The notes under the pieces: generated by a model
What the model was told of the DNA's origin: nothing
The model's database searches: none
The model's input: the letters and a program-made list of their open reading frames with translations, nothing else
NCBI RefSeq assembly: GCF_028464145.1
Contig: NZ_JAQPCG010000004.1
Span: forward strand, 186,001-250,000
Length of the DNA stretch: 64,000 nucleotides
Direction: 5' to 3'
Source: Maribacter sp. PR1
GTDB taxonomy: Bacteria > Bacteroidota > Bacteroidia > Flavobacteriales > Flavobacteriaceae
Part shown: positions 53,521 to 61,670 of the stretch, piece by piece
Numbering within the stretch: position 1 is the stretch's first letter
How the letters are laid out: every line of letters starts with the position of its first letter
Program-made: the position numbers and the translations under genes

Positions 53521-54882
53521 TTAATTTTTTAAATAAACTGTTTTTTTGTTGACAAATTCCAATATACCTTCCCTGGACAGTTCCCTCCCATAACCAGAGG
53601 CCTTGGTTCCCCCAAAAGGAAGTCTTGGGTCAGATTTTACCATATCATTGACAAAAAATGCTCCATCGGAAATTTGAGGTATCAGTTCCAAGGCAGCCTC
53701 CATATCCTCAGTGAATAACATGGCACCGAGCCCATAACTGGATTGGTTGGCCAGACTAATAGCATGCGTTCTATCGTGCGCTTTAATAATCGCTGCCACA
53801 GGGCCAAAGGTCTCTTCATCAAATGCCGGCATTCCAGGTACAACATCGGTAAGTATTGTGGGTTCAAAATATGCCCCGTCCTTAGAATTACCTAATACTA
53901 ATTTTGCACCTTTTTCCAAGGATTTATCTACTTGCGATTTTAGGGTTTCCGCTAAATCTTCGCGAGCAAGAACACCAATATAGGTGTCGGAATCCTTTGG
54001 GTTTCCAACTTTAAGATTTTTGGTAGCGGCAATAAATTTACTTATGAAGTCCTCATAAATTTCAGAACACACAATAAACCTTTTTGCTGCGATACAACTT
54101 TGTCCCGTGTTTTGCATACGTGCCTGCAACATAGTTTCTAGGTACTCATCCAAATCCGCATCCTCGAATACGATGCATGGGTTGTTCCCCCCAAGTTCCA
54201 AAACCGTTTTTTTAAGATTTTTACCGGCCGTTTCGGCAATACCCCTACCGGCTTTTTCACTGCCGGTCAATGTAACAGCCTTAATGGTTTTATGGGCAAT
54301 TAAATTTTCGATTTCCTCATGGCCGGCCAATATGGATTGGAAACAACCTTTGGGATAACCAGCATCTAAAAAAAGCTGTTCCAAGGCTTTAGCGCATCCA
54401 GGAACGTTTTGTGCATGTTTAAGAATCCCCGTGTTTCCAGCCGTCAAGGTTGGTGCTGCAAAACGTATCACTTGCCAGAAAGGGTAATTCCATGGCATAA
54501 CCGCCAAAATACAACCCAAGGGGTCATAACTTATAAAACTTTCCTCGGCATCCGTTTCTATTATTTCATCGGCAAGCAAATCTTCGGCATTGTAGCCATA
54601 AAAATCACAGGCCCAAGCACATTTTTCAATTTCGGCAATACTCTGAGAAATAGGTTTTCCCATTTCGGACGTTATCAGGTTTGCGTATTCCTCTTTTCTC
54701 TCCAACAATAACTCGGAAACACAATCCAATAAATTGCACCGCTCAGTAATGGGCAAATTGGCCCAATCCTTTTGAACCGATTGTGTTATTTTGAGTTTTT
54801 CCGTGATAGTAGAATCGGTATCTTTGGTATATTCCTTTAACTTTTCACCCGTGTATGGATTTTTTGACCAAATACTTGACAT
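53521..54882 (-). CDS. NAD(P)-dependent succinate-semialdehyde dehydrogenase-type enzyme
   Basis: 453 residues of the aldehyde dehydrogenase superfamily. The general base Glu is in KKTVLELGGNNPCIVFED, the nucleophile Cys is in QNTGQSCIAAKRF, and VMPWNYPFWQVIRFAAPTL is the coenzyme-binding loop. The NPYTGEKLKEY start and the PRLPFGGTKASGYGRELS end match the GabD/Sad-type branch. It oxidises succinate semialdehyde or a related aldehyde. It heads a probable operon with the small membrane protein, the phosphoesterase-barrel and the HD protein. Confidence 0.92.
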   Translation of the reverse strand: MSSIWSKNPYTGEKLKEYTKDTDSTITEKLKITQSVQKDWANLPITERCNLLDCVSELLLERKEEYANLITSEMGKPISQSIAEIEKCAWACDFYGYNAEDLLADEIIETDAEESFISYDPLGCILAVMPWNYPFWQVIRFAAPTLTAGNTGILKHAQNVPGCAKALEQLFLDAGYPKGCFQSILAGHEEIENLIAHKTIKAVTLTGSEKAGRGIAETAGKNLKKTVLELGGNNPCIVFEDADLDEYLETMLQARMQNTGQSCIAAKRFIVCSEIYEDFISKFIAATKNLKVGNPKDSDTYIGVLAREDLAETLKSQVDKSLEKGAKLVLGNSKDGAYFEPTILTDVVPGMPAFDEETFGPVAAIIKAHDRTHAISLANQSSYGLGAMLFTEDMEAALELIPQISDGAFFVNDMVKSDPRLPFGGTKASGYGRELSREGILEFVNKKTVYLKN

Positions 54883-55043
54883 ATTCTTTTATTTTCTAAC
54901 AAGTAAAGATAATTTCAAGTACCAAATTTCATTAGTGCTTTCCCCCAAATTGTTAACCCTTTTGCGTTTTATGCATTGCCGTTAATAATTAATGTATTTG
55001 AGCTAAGCCAACCCGTTATTTAAGTGCAATTTTGTAAGGTAGA

Positions 55044-55060
55044 ATGATGAAAGACATCAT
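55044..55060 (+). promoter_or_regulatory. inverted repeat ATGATG-AAAGA-CATCAT
   Basis: A perfect 6-bp-arm inverted repeat 24 bases before the YtxH start. Its first 14 bases match ATGATGAATGTCAT at 12 positions, so it may be a further, weaker copy of the stress motif. Confidence 0.4.
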
Positions 55061-55083
55061 ATTTTAACTAAAAATCAATCATT

Positions 55084-55419
55084 ATGAGTAATAATACTGG
55101 AAATACACTCCTAGCAATCATCGCAGGTTCTGCTATCGGTGCTGCTTTGGGCATACTTTATGCACCGGAAAAGGGAGAAGTCACAAGAAAAAGAATTGCC
55201 GATAAAGCTAACGAAACTAAAGATCATTTAGCTGAAAATGCAATGATCTTAAAGGATAGGGTAGCGAATAGCATTGCCACGGAGAAACAATCACTAGACC
55301 ATAGGGTAGAATCCTTAGTGTCTGACGTTAGCTATAAAACGGAAGACGTTATTACAACTTTGGAATCTAAACTGGCAGAATTAAAAGCCAAAAACAAGAA
55401 ACTTCAAAAAACTTCGTAA
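55084..55419 (+). CDS. YtxH domain protein
   Basis: 111 residues. One membrane helix with a Gly-zipper (AIIAGSAIGAALGILYAPEK), the YtxH mark APEKGEVTRKRI, then a charged helical tail with KLAELKAKNKKLQK. The family is linked to general stress in Gram-positives and Bacteroidota. It starts a three-gene operon. Confidence 0.9.
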   Translation: MSNNTGNTLLAIIAGSAIGAALGILYAPEKGEVTRKRIADKANETKDHLAENAMILKDRVANSIATEKQSLDHRVESLVSDVSYKTEDVITTLESKLAELKAKNKKLQKTS

Positions 55420-55767
55420 ATGGGGGTTTTCGAATCGCTTAATAATACATCGAATAAAGCTGTAGATATAAGCGAGCAGTTTTATAGAAAAACTCAAGAG
55501 TATTATAGACTCAAGGTTTTCCACCAATTGGCATCTACTACCGGAATGTTCAGTAAATTGTTCATTCTTGGTAGCCTAGCCTTTCTAGGTTTACTCTTCT
55601 TAACTATTGGCGGCACACTTTATCTTGCCGAAGTATTGAATAGTTTGATTTACGCCTTTTTATTGGTAGGAGGTATTTTTTTTCTTATTGTCCTTATTTT
55701 ATGGAGATTAAGAAAAAACATAGATAATGCTATTGTAAAAAAAATGTCGCAGAAATTCTTTAATTAA
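55420..55767 (+). CDS. phage holin-like membrane protein of the stress operon
   Basis: 115 residues beginning directly after the YtxH stop. Two hydrophobic helices (LFILGSLAFLGLLFLTIGGT, LIYAFLLVGGIFFLIVLIL) are followed by a basic tail (RLRKNIDNAIVKK). This arrangement matches the 'phage holin family/DUF1469' proteins commonly found next to YtxH. There is no phage context, so it is probably a cell-envelope protein. Confidence 0.8.
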   Translation: MGVFESLNNTSNKAVDISEQFYRKTQEYYRLKVFHQLASTTGMFSKLFILGSLAFLGLLFLTIGGTLYLAEVLNSLIYAFLLVGGIFFLIVLILWRLRKNIDNAIVKKMSQKFFN

Positions 55768-55782
55768 TAATGTTCTTGTTAG

Positions 55783-55977
55783 ATGTATAATAATTTTGAA
55801 GAAATAGAATATGACCTACAACGATTGGATCTTGAGCGAAAAATTGCACTGGAAGAATTAAAAGGTCTAAAGCAAGAGGTTAAAGAAGATTTAAGCCCTT
55901 ACAATTGGCTTTCTACTACAATCTCAATTGTTAAGAAATACGGGATACTATATCTAATAAAGAAAATACTCCGATAA
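55783..55977 (+). CDS. small helical protein of the YtxH operon (DUF6327-like)
   Basis: 64 residues. The first half is a charged helix (FEEIEYDLQRLDLERKIALE), and the second half ends with a short amphipathic helix (IVKKYGILYLIKKILR). It lies 15 bases after the holin-like gene. The order YtxH, holin-like, short helical protein recurs in flavobacterial genomes as I remember it, with DUF6327 in the third place. The family label is tentative. Confidence 0.75.
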   Translation: MYNNFEEIEYDLQRLDLERKIALEELKGLKQEVKEDLSPYNWLSTTISIVKKYGILYLIKKILR

Positions 55978-55984
55978 AATAGGA

Positions 55985-57034
55985 TTAAGAACCGACCTCT
56001 AGAGATAAAGGTCTTTTTACATTATTTTGGAATTCACTCGGACTTATTCCAAATTTATTTTTGAAAATTTTTGAAAAATAACTACGGCTACTAAAGCCGA
56101 TAGAATAAACAACTTGTGAAATATTCATGTCCGATTTGCTTAAATAGTCCCGGGCAGCTTCAAGCCTTACATGCCTAATATATTCCGTGACTGTTCTTGC
56201 GTATAACAGTTTAAATCCCTCTTGAAGTTTTGCTTGAGAAAGGCCGGAAGCCCTGGATAGTTGTTCCAAAGTATAATCTTTAGAGACATTCTGTGCAATC
56301 TTGTTTGCCATATCCCTGATTATTTTCAATTCCCGACGTAATAAGGAAGTAGTTGGCAAAGAACTTTTGCTTTCCTTCTCGTGCTGTGCAATGTGCATGG
56401 CCAGAATCTCATAAACCAATCCTTCGATTTGCATAATTCTAATCATTCCATTGTTATGCCGGACTTTTCTTAAAGCTGATATTTTATTGGCCAACTTAAG
56501 ATTATAGGAACCAAAATAGGAGAAGCGCTTTTCATGATCTGTATCCATGAAAACCTTATATAATTTTTTATTGAGTTCCTCAACACCGTTCAATCGCTTT
56601 TTTAAGAATTTCCTTCTTGTAATTTGAATTACATTGATAGCCAGTTTTACCCCTTTGGAAAAATATCCCAAACTTGCTGTTTCATCGGTATTGGCAATAA
56701 TTACCGATTGAAACTGTTCAATGGTTTTTATATCACTTTCAGGTTGATTTTTAAAACGATGAGCGCATTGACCTTCCAAACAGTAATAAAAACGGATAGG
56801 ATTAAATTCAGAATAATTACTCTCAAAAACTACGTCCTTATGGAAGGTAATATTGTACTCCAACAAGGTTACGCCCCAATCGTAAGAAATAAATTGAATT
56901 TTTCCCGTAGCATTTTCGTTATTCACTATTAAGGTGTATTCCCCCCACCTTTCAGTTAAGTCCCCGCCTATTTGAGTTTGTATTTGTCTTACGTTATCTC
57001 TTGTTGAGCTTCCTGTAGTTTTAATCTCAATCAT
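55985..57034 (-). CDS. AraC family regulator (paralogue 2)
   Basis: 349 residues. N-terminal sensor half with RFYYCLEGQCAHRFKNQPES and VIIANTDETASLGYFSKG. AraC domain: TLEQLSRASGLSQAKLQEGF and NISQVVYSIGFSSRSYFSKI. It is closely similar to the proteins at 29326, 61654 and 63626. It converges on the YtxH operon (8 bases) and is divergent from nothing, with its promoter facing the Dps terminator. Confidence 0.9.
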   Translation of the reverse strand: MIEIKTTGSSTRDNVRQIQTQIGGDLTERWGEYTLIVNNENATGKIQFISYDWGVTLLEYNITFHKDVVFESNYSEFNPIRFYYCLEGQCAHRFKNQPESDIKTIEQFQSVIIANTDETASLGYFSKGVKLAINVIQITRRKFLKKRLNGVEELNKKLYKVFMDTDHEKRFSYFGSYNLKLANKISALRKVRHNNGMIRIMQIEGLVYEILAMHIAQHEKESKSSLPTTSLLRRELKIIRDMANKIAQNVSKDYTLEQLSRASGLSQAKLQEGFKLLYARTVTEYIRHVRLEAARDYLSKSDMNISQVVYSIGFSSRSYFSKIFKNKFGISPSEFQNNVKRPLSLEVGS

Positions 57035-57171
57035 ATCATGAATTCTTTATTATAAAAGCCCAACCAAAAAAATTGATTTTGAATAACATGCAAGTTATGA
57101 TTTTTATTAAAAATTTTATTCTTTTCTTATGGAGATACCTTCTATAAACGGTGTAACGACTAGCTGAGCAT

Positions 57172-57196
57172 AAAAAAAGCTCCCCAATGGGAGCTT
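57172..57196 (-). terminator. terminator after the Dps gene
   Basis: AAGCTCCC (57177-57184) pairs perfectly with GGGAGCTT (57189-57196) over CAAT. On the minus strand it is followed by a run of Ts (57172-57178 as A-run on plus). It is 29 bases beyond the Dps stop. Confidence 0.85.
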
Positions 57197-57224
57197 ATAC
57201 CCTTTAATTATAGTTTAACGATAA

Positions 57225-57707
57225 TCATAACTGGTCTCTGGTATCCTTTGACCATGCATCCAACATCCAACTAACTTTTTCAAGACTAGCAATATATCCG
57301 CCCATCATATCAATGGTACCCTCATCATCGGCCTCCTCTGCTTTTTTGACTACCTTACTCATTTGTTTTAGAATAAGTTCATGGTTTGTTAGTATATGCT
57401 CGACCATTTTCCTGTCACTGGTCAAAGATGATGTTTCTTCAACTTTCGATAACTTAAAATATTCGGTAAACATACTCTCCGGATGATGCCTTAAGGTTAG
57501 GATTCTTTCCGCGATTTCATCGATTTTAATTCGTGCATCGGTGTAGAGTTCCTCGAATTTCTCGTGTAGATCAAAGAAATTTTTACCCAAGACGTTCCAA
57601 TGAAATCCCCTTAGATTTTGGTAATAAATATTGTAGTTCGCCAAAAGAACGTTCAGCTCTTTCACTACCGGTTCAACTTTTTCTGTTTCGATGTCTAAAT
57701 AGCTCAT
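57225..57707 (-). CDS. dps: Dps family DNA-protecting ferritin
   Basis: 160 residues. The intersubunit ferroxidase site is visible: His in NLRGFHWNVLGKNFF, and Asp and Glu in TDARIKIDEIAERI. Dps forms a dodecamer that oxidises Fe2+ with peroxide and shields DNA in the cytoplasm. A short repeat CAACA-TGC-TGTTG at 57757-57769, 50 bases upstream, could be an operator. It is monocistronic. Confidence 0.94.
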   Translation of the reverse strand: MSYLDIETEKVEPVVKELNVLLANYNIYYQNLRGFHWNVLGKNFFDLHEKFEELYTDARIKIDEIAERILTLRHHPESMFTEYFKLSKVEETSSLTSDRKMVEHILTNHELILKQMSKVVKKAEEADDEGTIDMMGGYIASLEKVSWMLDAWSKDTRDQL

Positions 57708-57839
57708 ATTTGTATTTTTTTGATTAATAGTTTAGTATTCAAAACAAAATTAACCACAACATGCTGTTGCATTTGGCTCATTAGAATCAACCCTTGACGC
57801 AATTCAACTTTTTGGAATTTATGAACTCAAAGAAAATGG

Positions 57840-58445
57840 TTATTTCTTTACTAAGGGCTTTAAATTAATGTAGTGGTAATGGATTTTACCTACGTGGTCA
57901 TATTCATTATGATTCTTTTTTAGCACCCCCCAATCAAATTCAGTATCCAAATCGTGTTCTTCGTAATACTTGGTAAGACCTTCGCTTAAAAGGATGTATT
58001 CATCCATTCTTATTTTGTTCTTTAGAAGGCGGTGAGCAATAATCAAATCCTCTCCAAAGAGTTTTATGCGATTTCCTACCTTGGTCGCAGCCACCTCCTC
58101 ACCAAAATGAAGTATAATTTTCAGACCCAACACTTCTGGAATTACCGGTGCGTCCTTGTCTTCCTTAAATTGTTCTCTTAATACTACGAGCTGCTCGTAA
58201 AATTCCAAGTAGAAACTTTCACACTGTTCTATTAATTTTTTTAAGGGGGGCATTTTACCTGTTTTGAAGAACAAAACGGCGTCTCCTTCGATTTCAGAAA
58301 CCTTGAGACCAATTTTGTTGGAATAGATTATTTTGTTGAGAAGGGTAGGGATCACCTTAGAGCTTAGGTCAAAATCTGTTCCGCTCATAAATTCCGTAAA
58401 ACCACTTATATCAGGAATACATAATAAAGTAGGGGTTGCTTTCAT
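57840..58445 (-). CDS. DUF2652 protein, nucleotide-cyclase-like
   Basis: 201 residues. The opening LLCIPDISGFTEFMSGTDFD and VSEIEGDAVLFFKTGKMP resemble the class III cyclase catalytic fold, in which the first Asp and the EGDA turn bind metal. Later GEEVAATKVGNRIKLFGEDL also fits that fold. The family is DUF2652, whose activity is not established to my knowledge. If it makes a cyclic nucleotide, the DUF5706 protein at 48337 would be a possible responder. It is monocistronic. Confidence 0.82.
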   Translation of the reverse strand: MKATPTLLCIPDISGFTEFMSGTDFDLSSKVIPTLLNKIIYSNKIGLKVSEIEGDAVLFFKTGKMPPLKKLIEQCESFYLEFYEQLVVLREQFKEDKDAPVIPEVLGLKIILHFGEEVAATKVGNRIKLFGEDLIIAHRLLKNKIRMDEYILLSEGLTKYYEEHDLDTEFDWGVLKKNHNEYDHVGKIHYHYINLKPLVKK

Positions 58446-58712
58446 TTATTGTGTTGAATTTGGGATTTTGTTCTACAAAAACCCATGTTAACTCGGATTT
58501 TCGTAATCAGTTTAATTATGCTAACATAATTCTTTGATTGGAGATTTAGTAGCTCAAAAACAAAAATAATTATTCCTTACCCATTCCACATAAACAATGT
58601 AACACTCAGATTTTGTTACCGTTAAGAATCCTTGGGATACAGCAAAAGGAAACAAGTCTTCTCCGTTATTTTTGTAATGAATCGAATTTAAGAACCTAAA
58701 AAAAGAGTAATA

Positions 58713-59294
58713 ATGAAGAAATTAATATTGATTATAGGAGTGGGAGCTCTTATTACAAGTTGTAATATAAAGAAAGAGGAAAAAGGTGAAATGCCAGAGG
58801 TAGATGTAGATGTCATGGCAGATGCAGGAGAATTACCCGAATATGATGTGAATTGGGCGGATGTAGACGTGGGTACCACCACTAAAACCGTCAACGTACC
58901 CAAAGTAGTCGTAGTAATGGAAGAGGAAGAAGTTGAAGTTCCTTTTATAGATTTTGACATGCCAGAAGGTGATAGCACCGAGATAGAAGAACGAACCATT
59001 ATGGCAGAAGCCGAAGTTACAGGTACCGAGCATAATTTGGATATTAGAAAAATTTATGCATCTGGAAACAAATTGTTTGTCGTTTCGGAATTAACCAGTA
59101 CGGACACTTCAATTGATGATAAAACTATGAGAGTTTCTGACCAAGTAGTTTTGAATGCACCAGAATTGGATGTAAAATATTATATCGTTGGAGAAAGACC
59201 TGATAACATGTTCAATAGTAAATATGAATATGTAAGTGACATGAGTGAGATTGACAATGAAATGAAGGATTACAAGGTCATTTACGAGAAATAA
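58713..59294 (+). CDS. acidic lipoprotein of unknown function
   Basis: 193 residues. Lipoprotein signal LILIIGVGALITSCNIKK. The mature part is very acidic (PEVDVDVMADAGELPEYD, MEEEEVEVPFIDFDMPEGD), then a more ordered domain (LDIRKIYASGNKLFVVSELT, VKYYIVGERPDNMFN). I do not recognise a family. It is followed by a terminator and precedes the second MscS gene. Confidence 0.75.
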   Translation: MKKLILIIGVGALITSCNIKKEEKGEMPEVDVDVMADAGELPEYDVNWADVDVGTTTKTVNVPKVVVVMEEEEVEVPFIDFDMPEGDSTEIEERTIMAEAEVTGTEHNLDIRKIYASGNKLFVVSELTSTDTSIDDKTMRVSDQVVLNAPELDVKYYIVGERPDNMFNSKYEYVSDMSEIDNEMKDYKVIYEK

Positions 59295-59317
59295 GATTTT
59301 TGGTTGATTGGTTGAAA

Positions 59318-59360
59318 GATGATTCTCGTATGGTAAAACATACGTGAGTCATTTTTTTTC
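59318..59360 (+). terminator. terminator after the acidic lipoprotein gene
   Basis: TGATTCTCGTATG pairs with CATACGTGAGTCA (one G-T and one mismatch) over a short loop, followed by eight Ts. It is 25 bases after the stop at 59294. Confidence 0.75.
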
Positions 59361-59405
59361 ATCTATAATGAACTATTCTACTATAACCCTTTTAACATAA
59401 GAATT

Positions 59406-60302
59406 ATGAACGAAAAATTTTCAGAAGCCTGGTCAAAAATGATAGAAAAGCTAGAAGATTGGTTTGATGCCCTCATTCTCAATTTGCCAAATATTATCAT
59501 AGCCATAGTCGTTTTTGGTTTCACCGTAATTATTTCTAGATACATAAGTAAAGGCGTAGCCAGATTATTGGAAAAAACAAAATTACAGGCTTCCATGCGG
59601 AGTCTTTTATCCAAAATAGCGTCTATTGCTATCGTATTATTGGGATTGTTTTTAGTATTGGGAATCCTAAACCTCAGCAAAGCCCTAAATACAGTTCTAG
59701 CTGGGGCTGGTGTTGTAGGGTTGGCCGTAGGTTTGGCGTTACAGGGAGCTTTGGCAAACACGTATTCCGGTATCGTATTGTCTTACATTAAACATATAAA
59801 GTTTGGAGATTGGATTGAAAGTAATGGTTTTGAGGGAGAGGTTATAGATCTTGATTTAAGATCGGTAACCTTAAAACAACCGGACAACAATCTTGTATTT
59901 CTTCCCAATAAATTGGTCGTGGAGAACCCGATTAAAAACTATTCTACCACCGCACAATCTAGGGTTATACTGGGGTGTGGTGTAGGTTACGAATCCGATT
60001 TAACTTTTGTAAGGGATTTGGTCAAGAAAACAATTTTAAAAAATTTTGAATCCATTGAACAAAAGGACGATATCATCTTTCTCTATGAAGAGTTTGGTGA
60101 TAGTTCCATTAATTTTGAAACCAGGTTCTGGATAAAATCAACATCTGCCCTCGAAGTGGCAAAAGCCAAGACAGAGGCTATGATTTCCGTGAAAAAAGCA
60201 TTTGATGAAAATGGTATCAATATTCCGTTCCCCATACGTACATTGGATTTTCCACAGCAGCTAAAAATAGTTTCAGAAGAGGAAACGAAAAAGAACGATT
60301 AG
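59406..60302 (+). CDS. MscS family mechanosensitive channel
   Basis: 298 residues. Helices IIIAIVVFGFTVIISRYI, IAIVLLGLFLVLGIL and the Gly/Ala-rich pore helix VLAGAGVVGLAVGLALQGAL, which is the MscS TM3 signature, are present. The beta domain follows (IKFGDWIESNGFEGEVIDLD, DNNLVFLPNKLVVENPIKNY). It is a canonical small MscS, closer to the E. coli type than the channel at 40416. It protects against osmotic down-shock. Confidence 0.94.
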   Translation: MNEKFSEAWSKMIEKLEDWFDALILNLPNIIIAIVVFGFTVIISRYISKGVARLLEKTKLQASMRSLLSKIASIAIVLLGLFLVLGILNLSKALNTVLAGAGVVGLAVGLALQGALANTYSGIVLSYIKHIKFGDWIESNGFEGEVIDLDLRSVTLKQPDNNLVFLPNKLVVENPIKNYSTTAQSRVILGCGVGYESDLTFVRDLVKKTILKNFESIEQKDDIIFLYEEFGDSSINFETRFWIKSTSALEVAKAKTEAMISVKKAFDENGINIPFPIRTLDFPQQLKIVSEEETKKND

Positions 60303-60330
60303 CGAACGAGGTTAAAACAGTACGTTACTA

Positions 60331-60543
60331 CTACTCCTGTTTTTCAACTTCGCTCTCGCTTTTTAGAACATGGTCTCCATCTTCTTGTTCAATATATAGG
60401 GCCTTGTTGCCCTCCTCCCCATTTCTGGTTACCTCAGTACCCTTTATTTTCTTGGTAATCTTATGATCATAAGTATCCATGACCTTTCCTTTAGCGGTAC
60501 CACTACCCCATTGCCAACTTACAACTGTTCCCTTTGTAATCAT
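60331..60543 (-). CDS. DUF2945 (TUDOR-like) small stress protein
   Basis: 70 residues. The signature is KGTVVSWQWGSGTAKGKVMD then KIKGTEVTRNGEEGNKALYI and DGDHVLKSESEVEKQ. Called 'hypervirulence-associated protein TUDOR domain' in databases; the function is unknown. It converges on MscS. Confidence 0.92.
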   Translation of the reverse strand: MITKGTVVSWQWGSGTAKGKVMDTYDHKITKKIKGTEVTRNGEEGNKALYIEQEDGDHVLKSESEVEKQE

Positions 60544-60835
60544 GTTCTAAAATATAATCTGTTTCGAATTCGAACTTGTGCTTCCCATTGCCATTTATTT
60601 TGGAGAACAAGACAATGGGAAGAAGGCCTTTGAGTAAACCCACAAATTCAAACCAATTTGGAATATTAACTATGGTTGTGAAATTGCAAATTTTTTGGAC
60701 TTAATACCATTTTTAGACTTCAATTTTTTAACCCGGAAAGTTGAAAAAATGACCGTATCGGAATGAGCAAAAACTAGGATTAAAAAAGCCAATAGAAAGA
60801 TGAACCAACGACTAGCTTTGTGAAAAATATTGAAC

Positions 60836-61108
60836 ATGCTTTCCATAGTTGAATTTATCGGCGGAGTTTCAATCCTAATGGCTTCTGGTTTCATTCTCAT
60901 ATTTATAAAAGAAACTGTATTACACCAAACCAATGATTCCAGTTCAAAGCTTGAACTGAAAAGTTCACAGAACAAGGAATCCTTTATCCAGATTGATATG
61001 GATTTAATTACGGACGGAAGCGTTCAGAAAGATTCTGAACGAATAAAGGAAAAGAGAAAAAAACTTGAGGCGTTTAGACTTAGGAATAAGTTTTATCAAA
61101 TTAAGTAA
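60836..61108 (+). CDS. small membrane-anchored protein with charged tail
   Basis: 90 residues from ATG 60836 (a TTG two codons earlier is also possible). One hydrophobic helix (FIGGVSILMASGFILIFI) is followed by a polar, Lys-rich region (QIDMDLITDGSVQKDSERIK). I recognise no family. An opposing frame on the minus strand (60670-60846, 58 residues) overlaps its start and is less convincing. Confidence 0.55.
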   Translation: MLSIVEFIGGVSILMASGFILIFIKETVLHQTNDSSSKLELKSSQNKESFIQIDMDLITDGSVQKDSERIKEKRKKLEAFRLRNKFYQIK

Positions 61109-61164
61109 AGGATGTCAAAGGACCTACATCCAAGAAAAAGGTCCATCACTTAATACAATTAATT

Positions 61165-61614
61165 ATGAGTACATACACAGAAACCGTCGGAGATAAACTA
61201 AATGACATTTTAGAAAAAACCTACGACGCGGAAAAAGGGTTTAAAAAAGCCGCCAACAATACGGAAAACGTTGGCCTAAAGACATATTTTGAGAATAAGG
61301 CCAAGCAACGCTATGATTTTGGCCATGAGCTAAAGAGCGAAATAACGGCCTTTGGACAAAAAGTGGAAAAGGGAGATAGTTTAACGGGAAAAGCGCATAG
61401 GGCCTGGATGGATGTTAAAGCTATGTTTACCTCAGACGATGCAGAATCCATGTTAGAGGAGGCTATACGAGGTGAGAAAGCAGCCGTAGAGGAATATGAC
61501 GAAGTTCTTAAAGAAACTTCGCTTCCCTCGAGCACCTCATCTATTTTGAAAAGTCAAAAAGTGGCTATAGAAAATGGTCTTACCAATATAAAAACATTGG
61601 AAGACCTGTCCTAA
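61165..61614 (+). CDS. DUF2383 (PA2169-like) four-helix protein
   Basis: 149 residues, all helical: LNDILEKTYDAEKGFKKAAN, ENKAKQRYDFGHELKSEI, SLTGKAHRAWMDVKAMFT, SMLEEAIRGEKAAVEEYDEV. This is the ferritin-like PA2169/DUF2383 family, induced under stress. It probably binds no iron, since metal ligands are not clear. It is followed by a terminator hairpin that also serves the convergent AraC gene. Confidence 0.92.
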   Translation: MSTYTETVGDKLNDILEKTYDAEKGFKKAANNTENVGLKTYFENKAKQRYDFGHELKSEITAFGQKVEKGDSLTGKAHRAWMDVKAMFTSDDAESMLEEAIRGEKAAVEEYDEVLKETSLPSSTSSILKSQKVAIENGLTNIKTLEDLS

Positions 61615-61644
61615 AACAACCAAAGATTGTTTTGAAAAAGAAAA

Positions 61645-61670
61645 AAAAGAAGGCTAAGCGGCCTTCTTTT
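61645..61670. terminator. bidirectional terminator overlapping the AraC 3' end
   Basis: AAAAGAAGGC (61645-61654) pairs perfectly with GCCTTCTTTT (61661-61670) over TAAGCG, with T-rich flanks on both sides. The stem covers the last codons and stop of the AraC gene. Confidence 0.8.

Noticed and set aside
55420-55767. Holin-like protein as evidence of a prophage
   Set aside because: No phage genes nearby, and the YtxH/holin-like/small helical trio is a chromosomal stress operon.
60670-60846. Minus-strand frame of 58 residues with a hydrophobic helix (FIFLLAFLILVFAH)
   Set aside because: It overlaps the start of the plus-strand gene at 60836. It could still be real, but the plus-strand frame has the better charged tail and context.
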